Shown here piece after piece: positions 50,358 through 59,002 of a stretch of 59,002 bases of DNA. Source of the DNA: Desulfobacteraceae bacterium (GTDB taxonomy: Bacteria > Desulfobacterota > Desulfobacteria > Desulfobacterales > Desulfococcaceae); the NCBI GenBank assembly GCA_011390755.1, contig JAABRU010000017.1, positions 1 to 59,002 of the forward strand, in the 5' to 3' direction. The notes below the pieces were generated by a model, which saw only the letters and a program-made list of their open reading frames with translations, searched no databases and was not told the DNA's origin. Both the position numbers and the translations under genes were made by a program. Positions within the stretch are counted from its first letter, which is position 1. Each line of letters begins with the position of its first letter.

Positions 50358-50530
50358 TGGTCTGACTCAATTAAAGAGATACAAAATCTCACCCGGTATC
50401 TCAGCAGGAATGCGGCTTAACGCCGTAAAATTTCTATCTGCCTAATTGGGTCAAGTCATAACAGCTTGAATTTGAGAATTTCAAAACCCATGATGAGTAT
50501 CAGTTCACCTGCAAAGGACTATAGACAGAT

Positions 50531-50735
50531 CCTGTAAGGGCATATTGTATAGGCCCCGGATGCTCCCCGGGCAGCCTGGCCTATGCAATACGCCCCTGCA
50601 GATCCGCAGATGAAATTTCAGGATCCTGCATACCCGCCAGTTTATCCTTGACAAAACAGGCAGTTTATTTCGGGAAAGTCCCTAAAACCGCATCCGGGGA
50701 AAACTATCCGACCTGCTGATACTGAAAAAACGGGC
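50531..50735. repeat. K-type hairpin and J-type right end
   Basis: GTAAGGGCATATTGTATAGGCC pairs (described by its ends) with GGCCTATGCAATACGCCCCT at 50531-50600, as in K copies. At 50690-50735 CATCCGGGGAAAACTATCC then CTGCTGATACTG resembles the right end of element J. The rest of the gap to 50878 shows no gene. Confidence 0.5.
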
Positions 50736-50878
50736 GGAACCGGGGAAATTATAAGGGAAGCAGCGCGCGGATGTCCGAAGGCGGAAAGGGGGAGGGAAAA
50801 ACATACCGCGCGGAAAGGGGCATTCTCCCCTCTCCCCAACCGGCAGAATACCGGTGATGCGCGGTTTGTATAAAAATT

Positions 50879-51262
50879 TTATTCCAGAAGGCTCCGGATA
50901 CTGTCAGTGATTTCTTCTGCGGAAGCCGGTTTGGGCAGGTAATCATCTGCTTCCATGCTCATTCCGTCAGAATGGGAATAACGGGTGGAGGATACATGAT
51001 CGGCCACGGCAGTCAGCATCACAATGGGAATCTCACTGTACTCTTTGCTGCTTTTCAGTTCTTTGCAGACTTCGTATCCGTCTTTTTCGGGCATCATGAC
51101 ATCCAGCACAATGGCATCGGGCGGATTGGCTTTCACTTTTTCCAAAGCCTGCACACCGTCATAGGCCACTTCAACGTCAAAGCCTTCTTTTTTCAGGTTT
51201 TTCTGTACAATGGCAGCAAAATCCGGTTCATCATCCACAACAAGTATTCTTTTTTTGCTCAT
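50879..51262 (-). CDS. Stand-alone response regulator receiver
   Basis: A 127-residue receiver-only protein. D10-D11, phospho-acceptor D54 (LDVMMPEKDGYEVCKEL), T84 and K111 are all present. It has a 10-residue insertion after T84 (SSTRYSHSDGMSMEADD) compared with CheY. It is the third receiver-only protein in the window and is not linked to a kinase gene. CTTTCC-spaced GGAGTCG lies before the ATG. Confidence 0.92.
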   Translation of the reverse strand: MSKKRILVVDDEPDFAAIVQKNLKKEGFDVEVAYDGVQALEKVKANPPDAIVLDVMMPEKDGYEVCKELKSSKEYSEIPIVMLTAVADHVSSTRYSHSDGMSMEADDYLPKPASAEEITDSIRSLLE

Positions 51263-51461
51263 ATTTAACGACTCCTTTCCATGACAGACAGATTTTGGAC
51301 TTCCCGGCGCTTCCGGGACCTTCCCGGAACCGCTTTTCTGAAAGCCGGTATACTGATTTCCAAATACTGTGCATATTATTTTTGCGGAAATCTATAACAT
51401 GAAATTTTCCGTCTGGCAACAATCCCTTGCGAAATGTTTTGGAAAAATCGGAAAAGAATCT

Positions 51462-52466
51462 TCAGGGAATACGGACAATGCCGGTATCCATATATTCCCG
51501 CGCCATAATCTTTTCAGTCACCGGAAAAGGAATCCGGAAAGGCGGAAAGGAAGGTGCGCTGACCGGTATGAGCGGTTCGGGAGCGGAAATCATTTCCTGT
51601 ATGCAGACATCTTTCTGCTGCCAGAGGGCATTTACCCAGTTCTGAAAGGCCAGGCGGAAATCCGAATCATTAAAATAATCCCCCAGCATTTCACGGGTAA
51701 TGGGAAGGGTTCGCACCTGCACCCGGATATCCCGGACCCTGCCGCATAAAAAATCCCAGAAACTCTTCTCTCCCGGATACGCGATGGTGACATCAATAAA
51801 ACTGTGGAGATGTTCCCCCATTGCCGCAAGGGTAAAGGCCATGCCTCCGGCTTTGGGTTTTAAGAGATGGGTAAAAGGTGATTTCTGTTTCTGATGTTTT
51901 TGCCTGGTAAAACGGGTTCCTTCTGCAAAATTCATCACCGACACCGGTATGCTTTTGAATTTTTCACATGCCTTCCGGGTCGTCTCCAAATCCCTGCCTT
52001 TGAGATGCGGATTTTTTTTGATAAATGCGGAAGAATAACGTTTCATGAAGGGGAAATCCAAAGCCCACCATGCCTGCCCGATAATGGGAAACCAGAAAAG
52101 CTGCTGTTTGAGAAAGAATTTGAGAAAAGGGATTTTACCATGAAAAATCCGCTGTAAGACCAGGATATCCGTCCAGGACTGATGATTGGAAACAACCAGG
52201 TACCAGCCTTCGGGGCGCAGGGATTCCGTACCGGATACATGCAGGCGGATATTGCAGAAAATACGCTGGGTCATATTGTTTACCCATACCCAGTTTCCCG
52301 CGGAGGTATTGAGAACAATATCAAAGTATTTCCGGAAGGTCTTCTGCGGAATCAGCAGTTTGGCAATTGCGGCAATATAGATGGGAATCACCCAGAATAC
52401 CGTATTGATAAAATAAATCAGAATGGATACAATTCCTCTGAGATGAAAAAAAACATTTTTGCACAT
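51462..52466 (-). CDS. PlsC-type acyltransferase (YihG-like)
   Basis: A 334-residue membrane acyltransferase, probably transferring an acyl chain to a lysophospholipid. An N-terminal hydrophobic hairpin (ISILIYFINTVFWVIPIYIAAIAKLLI) is followed by the catalytic HX4D motif in SNHQSWTD and the FAEGTRF substrate-binding motif. Size and layout fit the YihG/YqiF subfamily rather than PlsC (about 240 residues). It stands alone on the minus strand with an AAGGAGATCAGG ribosome binding site. The C-terminal tail (SAPEPLIPVSAPSFPPFRIPFP) is Pro-rich and not part of the domain. Confidence 0.9.
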   Translation of the reverse strand: MCKNVFFHLRGIVSILIYFINTVFWVIPIYIAAIAKLLIPQKTFRKYFDIVLNTSAGNWVWVNNMTQRIFCNIRLHVSGTESLRPEGWYLVVSNHQSWTDILVLQRIFHGKIPFLKFFLKQQLFWFPIIGQAWWALDFPFMKRYSSAFIKKNPHLKGRDLETTRKACEKFKSIPVSVMNFAEGTRFTRQKHQKQKSPFTHLLKPKAGGMAFTLAAMGEHLHSFIDVTIAYPGEKSFWDFLCGRVRDIRVQVRTLPITREMLGDYFNDSDFRLAFQNWVNALWQQKDVCIQEMISAPEPLIPVSAPSFPPFRIPFPVTEKIMAREYMDTGIVRIP

Positions 52467-52514
52467 AATGCCTGATCTCCTTTGTAATATTTGTCACCAC
52501 CTGTCATCACGATG

Positions 52515-52560
52515 ATAATCAATGCCGTCTCCTTCAGGGAAGGGGAGTCTTTAGCCCGCA
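52515..52560. repeat. Half of an element E
   Basis: TCAATGCCGTCTCCTTCAGG followed by GGAAGGGGAGTCTTTAG resembles one E end and core; the other end is missing. Confidence 0.5.
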
Positions 52561-52844
52561 TGATTCATACGTCCCGCCAAAATAAGGATATCTTACTGAT
52601 AAATAAAAGAATTCAGAAAAACGGCTTTACACCCGTTTTTTTGGCATATCCATTTGGAATTCCATTTGGCATATTCAGGGGAACAGCTTTTGGATATATA
52701 ATCCCGAAAAAGCGGAAAGGACAAGATACGAAGGAGGGTATTACAAAAATTTTACAAAAGAATTGCGGTCGGAAAAAAACAGGGGAAATGATTCTTTGCA
52801 AAAAAATTCCCCGGAAGGCAGAAAAAATTATCCGATACGGATTT

Positions 52845-52989
52845 TCAGTGGATCGAAAAGTTTCCGGAGGAGTGCAGAAATTGCATTTCTGCATGGGTCA
52901 GCCGGGAGATGCGGCGGTGCAGAAATACAGTTTCCGCACTCCGGGACAGCCGTAAACCGTATCCGGGGGAAACTTTTCGATCTACTGAT
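52845..52989. repeat. Element J copy 2
   Basis: TCAGTGGATCGAAAAGTTTCC and GGAAACTTTTCGATCTACTGA (given by their ends) are 20-bp inverted repeats with one or two mismatches around GGAGTGCAGAAATTGCATTTC, also a hairpin. Confidence 0.8.
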
Positions 52990-53029
52990 TTTATCTGAAA
53001 GTCTCCCCGGTCCCCCCGTTCCGAGCGGG

Positions 53030-53310
53030 AACGGGCTGCGGGGACGCTCCGCGTCCTGTGATGACGCGGAGCATCTGAACTGCTGAATATACCCCAGAGT
53101 GCGTTAGCGAAGCGTAACGCACCGTAAGCTCCAAAATTCCGGTGTGTTAGGGCTGGTGCCTAACGCCCCCTGCTTTCTACTTTCATTTCAATGTCATTGA
53201 CGTAAGACTCCCCTCCCCTGCCCCCTCCCGCCGGGGGAGGGGAATATTCTGCTTACGTCAATGACATTGACTTTCATTTTTCGTTGTGAATCATGGCTTT
53301 ATAAAAAAGT
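53030..53310. repeat. Element F block 5 with element E copy 7 inserted
   Basis: GTGCGTTAGCGAAGCGTAACGCAC stem, then an F motif split by an 82-bp E element (53188-53269). The E copy is flanked by a perfect 10-bp direct repeat ACTTTCATTT (53179-53188 and 53270-53279). The right F part runs into the 3' end of the parvulin gene. Confidence 0.85.
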
Positions 53311-54354
53311 TTCAATCTTTGCTGCGGATTTCAGTTTTTCAATATACTGATTTACGGTTTCAATGGATTTCTGTTTTTTCAGATGCTCTGCGATTTTGTT
53401 TTTTGCCTCTTCCAGCGGAACCACAGAAGCCTCTTTTTTCTCTGTTACCCGAATCAGGTGATAACCGAACTGTGTCACCACAATATCGCTGGTTTCTCCC
53501 GGTTTCAGGGTAAATGCGGCTTCTTCAAAAGGTTTCACCATACGGCCTTTGCCGAAATATCCCAGATCACCGCCCTTGGAAGCACTGGGACACTGGGAAT
53601 GACTTTTGGCCAGTTCGGCAAAATCTTCTCCTTTTTTCAGTTTTTCCTGCACTTCCCGGATTTTTGACCGGGCTTCTTTTTTGGCGGTCTCATCGTCTTT
53701 CACCGAATCGGCCTTAATCAGAATATGACTGGCTTTGACCTGTTCCGGTTTTTTAAAATAATCGGGATTTGCATCATAGAATTCTTTGATCTCAGCATCC
53801 GAAATTTTGATACCCGCGGTCAGGTTCTGATCAATAAAATCCTGAATAACCATGCCTCTTTCGATTTCATTCCGGATATCGGCTTCGGAAACCCCCATCT
53901 GTGTCAGCATTTTTTCAAATGATGCTTCATCCGGCATCTGCTGTTTCAATTCGGCAAAACGGGCATCCACAGCTTTTTCATCAGCCGTGATTCCTTTTTT
54001 TTCACCTTCCTGAAAAAGCAGTTCCCGGTTAATGAGGTTATCCAGCACATTTTTCCGGAATTCCTCTTTCTGATCTTCACCGATCATTTTTCCCTGCTGC
54101 TGAAAACGCTGGGTCAGCCGGTTGTATTCCTTATCCAGTTCGGCACGACTGATACCGGTTCCGTTGACAAGGGCAGCGGGGTCCTTTTCCCCGGCCTTCT
54201 GTTTTTCTGCAGAAGCGGCTTCCGTTTTCTTTTCCGCGGCTTCCGGGGGGGCATCTTTGGCCTTATCTCCTGCAGCAGAAGCACAGGCATAGCAGCTCAG
54301 CATAAGAATCATCAGACAAAGGGGGACAATACGCATATTTCTGTACTTTTTCAT
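53299..54354 (-). CDS. Parvulin-type peptidyl-prolyl isomerase, SurA/PrsA-like lipoprotein
   Basis: A 351-residue exported foldase. The signal segment ([12 protein letters not shown]) suggests lipidation at that Cys; an Ala/Lys/Glu-rich linker ([22 protein letters not shown]) follows. The SurA-N-like helical region ([19 protein letters not shown]...) leads to a PpiC domain (about 215-315: [57 protein letters not shown] and [13 protein letters not shown]). The domain has the typical H...C/S...H set. It likely assists folding of outer-membrane and secreted proteins, of which this window has many. The ATG at 54354 with AAAGGAG is preferred to the frame start at 54519. Its last codons overlap an F element. 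Confidence 0.92.
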   Translation of the reverse strand: MKKYRNMRIVPLCLMILMLSCYACASAAGDKAKDAPPEAAEKKTEAASAEKQKAGEKDPAALVNGTGISRAELDKEYNRLTQRFQQQGKMIGEDQKEEFRKNVLDNLINRELLFQEGEKKGITADEKAVDARFAELKQQMPDEASFEKMLTQMGVSEADIRNEIERGMVIQDFIDQNLTAGIKISDAEIKEFYDANPDYFKKPEQVKASHILIKADSVKDDETAKKEARSKIREVQEKLKKGEDFAELAKSHSQCPSASKGGDLGYFGKGRMVKPFEEAAFTLKPGETSDIVVTQFGYHLIRVTEKKEASVVPLEEAKNKIAEHLKKQKSIETVNQYIEKLKSAAKIETFL

Positions 54355-54782
54355 GAAAAAAACTCCTTTTACCATATTCAATGACAGATTTTCGGCAGAC
54401 ACCGGAAACTCCCGGAATCTGCACAGATTGACAGAGGCGATTTCGGATTCGGCGTGAGTGGGGAAAAAATCGGACAGGTTCACGGAAATGCGAAAAAGGT
54501 CTGTATGCTTCTTTGACAATATGAAAATTTTATTATAGTTATTCTGATGTATTTTTCAAGAAATAATTTTCAGACTTCCCGATAAATAACCGCAGAGTGA
54601 GTGGAGCGAAGCGTATCCCGCCGTTTTGAAAAGATTGGCGGTTTACACTTCCCTCCATCCATCCCCTGCATTCTCCGGATTCGCCGGGCAAAGACAGGTG
54701 TGCATCTTCGCTGTGTCAGCGGACCGGATTATCAAAAATCGGAACTGCTCCTGTACTGTCCCCTATTATAAAGGAATCTTTT
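54355..54782. other. Divergent intergenic region
   Basis: 428 bp between the parvulin and glycerophosphodiesterase genes, transcribed away from each other. It must hold both promoters. I see no repeat family and no credible gene. The ATG at 54783 lies 3 bp after CTTTT, with only TAAAGGAATC as ribosome binding site. Confidence 0.6.
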
Positions 54783-55562
54783 ATGCAAAATACATCTGTT
54801 TCCATTGCTTCCGCAAAATATCCCATGCTTATTGCCCACCGGGGATACCGGGCAGCGTATCCGGAAAATACACTGTCTGCTTTCCGGGCAGCTGTCAATG
54901 GCGGGGTGCAGATGATCGAGCTGGATGTGAGTCTGAGCAAAGATCGGAAACTTGTTGTCATGCACGACGAAACCCTGGATCGCACCACGGACGGCAGGGG
55001 CCGGGTATGTGATTCCACTTTGGCGGAAATCCGGAAACTGGATGCCGGTTCCCGCTTTTCCCCTGATTTTGCCGGAGAAGCGGTTCCCACCCTTGCGGAA
55101 GTGCTGGAACTGGCAGCCGGCAGGGTGCGGGTGAATATTGAAATCAAAGCCGAAGCATTTGAAGCAGATGCTTCTCCGGAGGTTCCGGATACTGCCGAAA
55201 GGCAGGTGGCAGAAATCATCGGTTATTATCATCTCCGGGATTCTGTTCTGATTTCCAGTTTTGAGCCCGGCATTCTCCAGCGATTTTCAGACTTCCCGAA
55301 CCATCCGGCCCTGGGAGTACTGACAGAAAAACTGAAAGCAGATGAAATTCTATCTTTCTGCCGGAATATAAATGCTTTTTCCTGGAATCCGGACTATCCT
55401 GTTTTGGACAGAAGACAGGTTCAGCTGATGCAGAAGGAGGGGTTCAGGGTCTTTCCCTATACTGTCAATGAAAAAGATGAAATCAGAAGACTGCTGGAAA
55501 TGGGGGTTGACGGTTTTTTTACAGATGAAATCCGCTTTTCCCAATACCTGAACCCCGTCTGA
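54783..55562 (+). CDS. ugpQ: Glycerophosphodiester phosphodiesterase (GDPD)
   Basis: A 259-residue TIM-barrel enzyme that hydrolyses glycerophosphodiesters to glycerol-3-phosphate and an alcohol. Active-site residues: H19-R20 (AHRGYRAAYPENT), E46 and D48 (IELDVSLSKD), H61 (VMHDETLDRTTDG), E-I-K (NIEIKAEA), and the SSFEPGIL strand. It has no signal peptide, so it is cytoplasmic like UgpQ rather than periplasmic GlpQ. TAAAGGAATC before the ATG is an acceptable ribosome binding site. It is convergent with the next gene. Confidence 0.94.
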   Translation: MQNTSVSIASAKYPMLIAHRGYRAAYPENTLSAFRAAVNGGVQMIELDVSLSKDRKLVVMHDETLDRTTDGRGRVCDSTLAEIRKLDAGSRFSPDFAGEAVPTLAEVLELAAGRVRVNIEIKAEAFEADASPEVPDTAERQVAEIIGYYHLRDSVLISSFEPGILQRFSDFPNHPALGVLTEKLKADEILSFCRNINAFSWNPDYPVLDRRQVQLMQKEGFRVFPYTVNEKDEIRRLLEMGVDGFFTDEIRFSQYLNPV

Positions 55563-55569
55563 TCAGGCA

Positions 55570-56154
55570 TTATCCGGTACCCTTCTGCAGCACATAGGCC
55601 AGCCATATATCCCCGGCAGTAAGAAAAGATGCCTGGGTGAAAAAATCACAGATTCTGCATTTTTTCTGCTGAAAAATCTGCCGAAGTTCCGCATCCTGCC
55701 AAAGATAAAATATTCTCTGGTCTTCGGCAGTTCTCTGACCGCTTCCCTTCTTCAGAGAAAGCAGAATATATCCCCGGGGTCTGACTGCTGTAAAAAGATT
55801 GTCCAAAATATCCGGAAAATCCCCATGGGGTATATGAACCAGGGAGCCGACAAGGATCAGGGCATCCGCAGAAAAACGGGAAAAATCAAAACGGGAAAAA
55901 TCACCTTCCAGCACCCTGCATCCGGAATGTTTTCGGGCCAGTGCGGCCAGACCCGGGGAACGTTCCACACCCGTGACCGAAAACCCCCGTTTCTTCAGCC
56001 ACAGCAGATCACGTCCCGACCCGCAGCCCGCATCCAGGATTTCCGCCCCCCGCGGCAGTCTTCGGACCAGGGGATGCAGAAAGGATTCAGGATCAACATG
56101 AACGGTTTTTTCATAATATTCCTGATAGTTATGGTGATAATAATCTTTTTTCAT
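55570..56154 (-). CDS. Class I SAM-dependent methyltransferase
   Basis: A 194-residue single-domain methyltransferase. The SAM motif ILDAGCGSGRDLLWL is followed by the acidic strand end VTGVERSPG, then LEGDFSRFDF, then the LILVGSLVHIPHGDF segment. The substrate is not evident from the sequence. It resembles methyltransferases of the UbiE/TehB type, with no distinctive C-terminal domain. It is convergent with the GDPD gene, 7 bp away. Confidence 0.88.
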   Translation of the reverse strand: MKKDYYHHNYQEYYEKTVHVDPESFLHPLVRRLPRGAEILDAGCGSGRDLLWLKKRGFSVTGVERSPGLAALARKHSGCRVLEGDFSRFDFSRFSADALILVGSLVHIPHGDFPDILDNLFTAVRPRGYILLSLKKGSGQRTAEDQRIFYLWQDAELRQIFQQKKCRICDFFTQASFLTAGDIWLAYVLQKGTG

Positions 56155-56385
56155 CTTATTTTCCCTCCTTCTCCGACAGTGGGATTTCTTACACGGATTT
56201 GTTTTTATGCCTGCAACGGGGCAACCTCATCATGTCTGATTATCAAAAAACGGCTGTGCCTGACAATGCGGTACTTTTTGATTGAGATATAAAGAAAGTT
56301 GTGTTAATAAAAGAATATAAAATTAATAAAGTTATATGTATTCATATTTATGCATGATAAATCAGATAAAGGAGATAAAAACAAA

Positions 56386-57057
56386 ATGAAACAGCTGACA
56401 AATATGTTTTGCGCACTTTGCGTACTGCTCTGCTGCGCAGGAAATGCAATGGGAACAGAAATCATTTTCCCTGCCGCGGAAGTAAAAGCCGGGCAGTCGG
56501 TAATGATTCCGGTTCTGATAGACAAAACGGATAATCTGGCCGGTGTCAAGCTTTCTTTGGCATATGATAAAAATCTTCTGACATTTCAAAAAGCGGATAA
56601 AAGCAAAGAGGCATCCTCCCTGATGCATATTGTCAATGACAAAAATCCGGGGTTTGTGATCGTGGTTATGGCCGGGGCAAAGGGAATCAGGGGGGAAAAC
56701 CTCCCTATTCTCTATCTGCATTTTAAAGCCAAATCCGGTATCCCGGAAAAAAAGACAGGTAAAATAGAAGTAAAAGAATCCCAACTGATGAGCGACAGCC
56801 TGAAAGATACGGAACATAAAGTCAGAATGAATCCGCTGACAATTCTGCCTGCGCTGTCGGCTCCCCCCTCCGCTGAAGACACCGGAAAGGCTCCGGCTCC
56901 TCCGGATCCCCCGGCAGAAAAAGAGATACTTTTGGAAAAAGACAAAATCCGGACAGAAGGAGCGGAAAATCAATCTCCGGAAAAACCGCCTGTGCCTCCC
57001 GCCGGGCCAAATACCCGAAAATCTCCTGTGCCGGAAAAGGTTCCGCAGCAAAATTAA
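56386..57057 (+). CDS. Secreted cohesin-like protein
   Basis: A 223-residue exported protein. The signal peptide (about 1-22) ends CCAGNAMG. Residues 25-150 match the cohesin fold: AAEVKAGQSVMIPVLIDKTDNLAGVKLSLAYDKNLLTFQKADKS, GFVIVVMAGAKGIRGENLPILYLHFKAKSG and GKIEVKESQLMSD. The tail (150-223) is Pro/Glu/Lys-rich and disordered, as in linker or anchoring segments. Cohesin domains bind dockerins on other proteins; a dockerin-like C-terminus occurs at 37740-40682. The ATG at 56386, 11 bp after GGAG, is preferred to one at 56350. Confidence 0.82.
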   Translation: MKQLTNMFCALCVLLCCAGNAMGTEIIFPAAEVKAGQSVMIPVLIDKTDNLAGVKLSLAYDKNLLTFQKADKSKEASSLMHIVNDKNPGFVIVVMAGAKGIRGENLPILYLHFKAKSGIPEKKTGKIEVKESQLMSDSLKDTEHKVRMNPLTILPALSAPPSAEDTGKAPAPPDPPAEKEILLEKDKIRTEGAENQSPEKPPVPPAGPNTRKSPVPEKVPQQN

Positions 57058-57575
57058 CAAGACAGCAGTTCTTCCGAATCCGCCGATGAGGATGTTCAAA
57101 AAATTTCGGATGTTCCGAATCTTCCGGCGATAAAAAATAATATTCCTCTTTCTCCTGTTTTTTGCCCCCCCGCCCTCCGGGTATTTTTGATGCCGGTTAG
57201 GAAGCTATCCGAAAACATCGGAACCAGCTTTTCAAATCCGGTGGAAGTAAGGGAGTTAAAACACCTGAAAACAGATTTCGCACAGACTCCGGAGAGGCAG
57301 AAACTTCGGATGAAATAAAAACAGTCCCTGATAAAATCAGACTTCCGGAACTCACTTTATAACCGCATGATTTCTCAATAAGGGATTCAGCCAGGATGCG
57401 CATCTGTCCTCTTTTTCGCAAAATGGCAGTGCGGCAGCGTGCTGTGTTCTTTGCACTTGACACAGAATTTTTTACATTTTAGTTTATTTGTTTGATTTTT
57501 CATTTGAAAAATATTATTTCTGAAAGCATCTGTCTTCAAAAATGAATTTCGGATTTTTAACAGGAGGGTTGAAAA
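57058..57575. repeat. Degenerate element A copy 5 and a dispersed repeat
   Basis: 57199-57289 (91 bp) keeps GCTATCCGAAAAC near the left end, but the right end (GATTTCGCACAGACTCC) has decayed. At about 57307-57350 the CGGATGAAATAAAAACAG repeat shared with 49786-49831 follows. The remainder holds the AT-rich promoter region of the next gene. Confidence 0.7.
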
Positions 57576-58592
57576 ATGGCACAGTGGTATTTAAGCTACG
57601 GCGGAGAACAGAGCGGTCCCTTTGACAGCACCCAGGTACTTTTTCAGATTGATATAAAAGGCAAAGACGGATTTGCCTGGCAGGAAGGTTTTTCAGAATG
57701 GCTGCCCATTTCCGGGATTCCCGAACTGAATTCCTCCCTGCCGTCCGCTGTTCCCCCCCCTCCCTCCGGAGGGGTTCCCATGAGTTCCGGAAGGCGGGGA
57801 AAATCAGATGAGATTGATTATAAAATTTTCGGTTCGGAAATGCAGTTTGTGGAAATCGAACTGGATCCCGGGGAAAGCGCGATCGCCGAAGCCGGAGCCA
57901 TGATGTATAAAAACAGTGCAGTGGATATGCAGACCGTTTTCGGTGACGGCAATGAGGAATCCGGCGGTTTTATGGGCAAACTGATGGGGGCCGGAAAACG
58001 CCTGCTGACAGGCGAAAGCCTTTTTATTACGGTATTTACGCATACCGGTCAGGGAAAAGCCCATGCGGCCTTCGGAGCCCCTTTCCCCGGAAACATTGTG
58101 CCGGTGTCTCTGCAGGATACAGGTGGCTGCCTGATCTGCCAGAAAGACAGTTTTCTTTGCGCGGCCAAAGGAGTTTCCATCGGGATATGGTTTCAGAAAA
58201 AAATCCTGACCGGACTGTTCGGCGGCGAAGGTTTTATTATGCAGAAACTGGAAGGAGACGGCATGGTGTTTATGCATGCAGGCGGAACAGTGGTGGAGCG
58301 TCATCTGGCAGCCGGGGAAATCCTGCATGTGGATACCGGCTGTGTGGTGGCCTTTGAACCGGCCGTGCAGTTTGAAATCCAGAAAGCCGGGGGAATCAAA
58401 ACCATGCTCTTCGGCGGGGAAGGTCTTTTCTTTGCCAAACTGCAGGGCCCCGGAAAAATATGGCTGCAGTCCCTGCCCTTTTCCCGTCTGGCAGGCAGAA
58501 TGCTGCAGGCAGCCCCGCAGCGCGGCGGCAGCAAAGGGGAAGGTTCCATTCTGGGACAGTTTGGGAATTTGCTGGACGGGGATAATGATTAG
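57576..58592 (+). CDS. GYF_2 + AIM24-family protein
   Basis: A 338-residue cytoplasmic protein with two parts. The N-terminal 52 residues (MAQWYLSYGGEQSGPFDSTQVL...WQEGFSEWLPIS) are a GYF_2 domain, a proline-rich-peptide binding or membrane-associated module. A Pro-rich linker (PSAVPPPPSGGVP) leads to the AIM24/TIGR00266 domain (about 75-335), marked by VEIELDPGESAIAEAGAMMY, AGKRLLTGESLFITVFT, FAAKGVS-like segments, QKLEGDGMVFMHAGGTVVERHLAAGE and VDTGCVVAFEP. Its biological role is not established. AGGAGGG precedes the ATG. Confidence 0.9.
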   Translation: MAQWYLSYGGEQSGPFDSTQVLFQIDIKGKDGFAWQEGFSEWLPISGIPELNSSLPSAVPPPPSGGVPMSSGRRGKSDEIDYKIFGSEMQFVEIELDPGESAIAEAGAMMYKNSAVDMQTVFGDGNEESGGFMGKLMGAGKRLLTGESLFITVFTHTGQGKAHAAFGAPFPGNIVPVSLQDTGGCLICQKDSFLCAAKGVSIGIWFQKKILTGLFGGEGFIMQKLEGDGMVFMHAGGTVVERHLAAGEILHVDTGCVVAFEPAVQFEIQKAGGIKTMLFGGEGLFFAKLQGPGKIWLQSLPFSRLAGRMLQAAPQRGGSKGEGSILGQFGNLLDGDND

Positions 58593-59002
58593 TGTATCGT
58601 CAGGGGTAAAATAAGGGAGGGCTAGCCGGAACATCCGCTTAAACCCGAACACCTTGTCCGTTACCGTCCGGGAACAAAGTTGGGTAAGGCAAGGGGGGGC
58701 CGGAACATCTGCTTAAACCGCAGGGGCCTACTGCACATCAGACTTTTTACCGGCTTATCAATATTTTATTCAAAGAAACCCGGAGTGTGAAAGTTAAACG
58801 GAGCAGTCTTTCGCCCGCGCTCCTTCGGAGCATGGACAAAAAATAATTTTCGCACTCCTTTCTCAAAGACTTAGACCTAAATTGAGCGGTTTTTTTCAGA
58901 TAAACCGGCTGAATGTCCGGTAAGCGGAACTTTGCCTGTTTTACGCTTTTCACCCGGCGGGTGAAGAGCCGGAAACTGCTGAGCCCCTGATATTTCCGGC
59001 CG
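58593..59002. other. Terminal intergenic region
   Basis: GGAACATC-GCTTAAACC occurs twice (58628-58644 and 58701-58717) around CCGTTACCGTCCGGGAAC. At 58742-58757 CTTTTTACCGGCTTATCA resembles an element C end. No gene is supported; the frames on the minus strand lack a ribosome binding site. Confidence 0.5.

Noticed and set aside
52491-52955. 154-codon plus-strand frame
   Set aside because: It starts in a half E element and ends in element J; there is no ribosome binding site or recognisable domain.
58747-58953. 68-codon minus-strand frame at the window end
   Set aside because: No ribosome binding site, no familiar motif, and it partly overlaps an element C end.

Overview
The window looks like part of the chromosome of an anaerobic, sulfate-reducing member of the Desulfobacterota, possibly a filamentous, Desulfonema-like form. 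The strongest evidence is a complete transmembrane redox complex operon (tmcD, tmcC, tmcB, tmcA at 3974-7898, with flanking response regulators and a universal stress protein), a complex known from sulfate reducers. MqnD (futalosine menaquinone pathway), an anaerobic-style repertoire and sigma-54 promoters fit this. The genus is inferred from gene content only.

Layout: 189-3072 holds a MoxR ATPase and a divergent ammonium transporter with a near-perfect sigma-54 promoter. 3538-9961 is the Tmc operon on the minus strand, with a terminator at one end and a sigma-54-like promoter at the other. 11235-24311 is housekeeping: an rRNA methyltransferase, aat, clpA-clpS, secA, a LolB-like lipoprotein, a TPR lipoprotein, rpoH and a PD-(D/E)XK-like protein. 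24312-26108 is an AT-rich, gene-poor stretch packed with small inverted-repeat elements, a tRNA-like structure and broken coding fragments. 26109-31718 carries ettA, a receiver/substrate-binding fusion, an NlpC/P60-like protein lacking its catalytic Cys, and mqnD. 31734-43965 is a minus-strand surface/secretion cluster: a DUF928-like protein with 26 four-residue repeats, a TPR-CHAT protease-like protein, a ShlB/FhaC-type transporter, a large dockerin-like protein and a TPS (haemagglutinin-type) exoprotein. This gene set resembles clusters common in filamentous cyanobacteria. 44235-58592 carries initiator tRNA-fMet, a HAD/HisB-like fusion, an Ala-rich outer-membrane barrel, a response regulator, an acyltransferase, a parvulin lipoprotein, a glycerophosphodiesterase, a methyltransferase, a cohesin-like secreted protein and an AIM24-family protein.

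The intergenic space is dominated by at least ten families of short, transposase-less inverted-repeat elements (MITE-like, labelled A to L here). Several have constant length (91, 101 and 101 bp) and recognisable target-site duplications. They are nested in places: at 40757-41089 three families sit inside one another, and the outer one supplies the stop codon of the TPS exoprotein. No transposase gene is present, so mobilisation would have to come from elsewhere in the genome.

The most unusual candidate system is at 25146-25650: a tRNA-like fold with a GAAA-capped arm, two further strong hairpins, then a small ORF with its own ribosome binding site that is interrupted by an element with a matching target duplication. 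It looks like a decayed RNA-plus-protein module.
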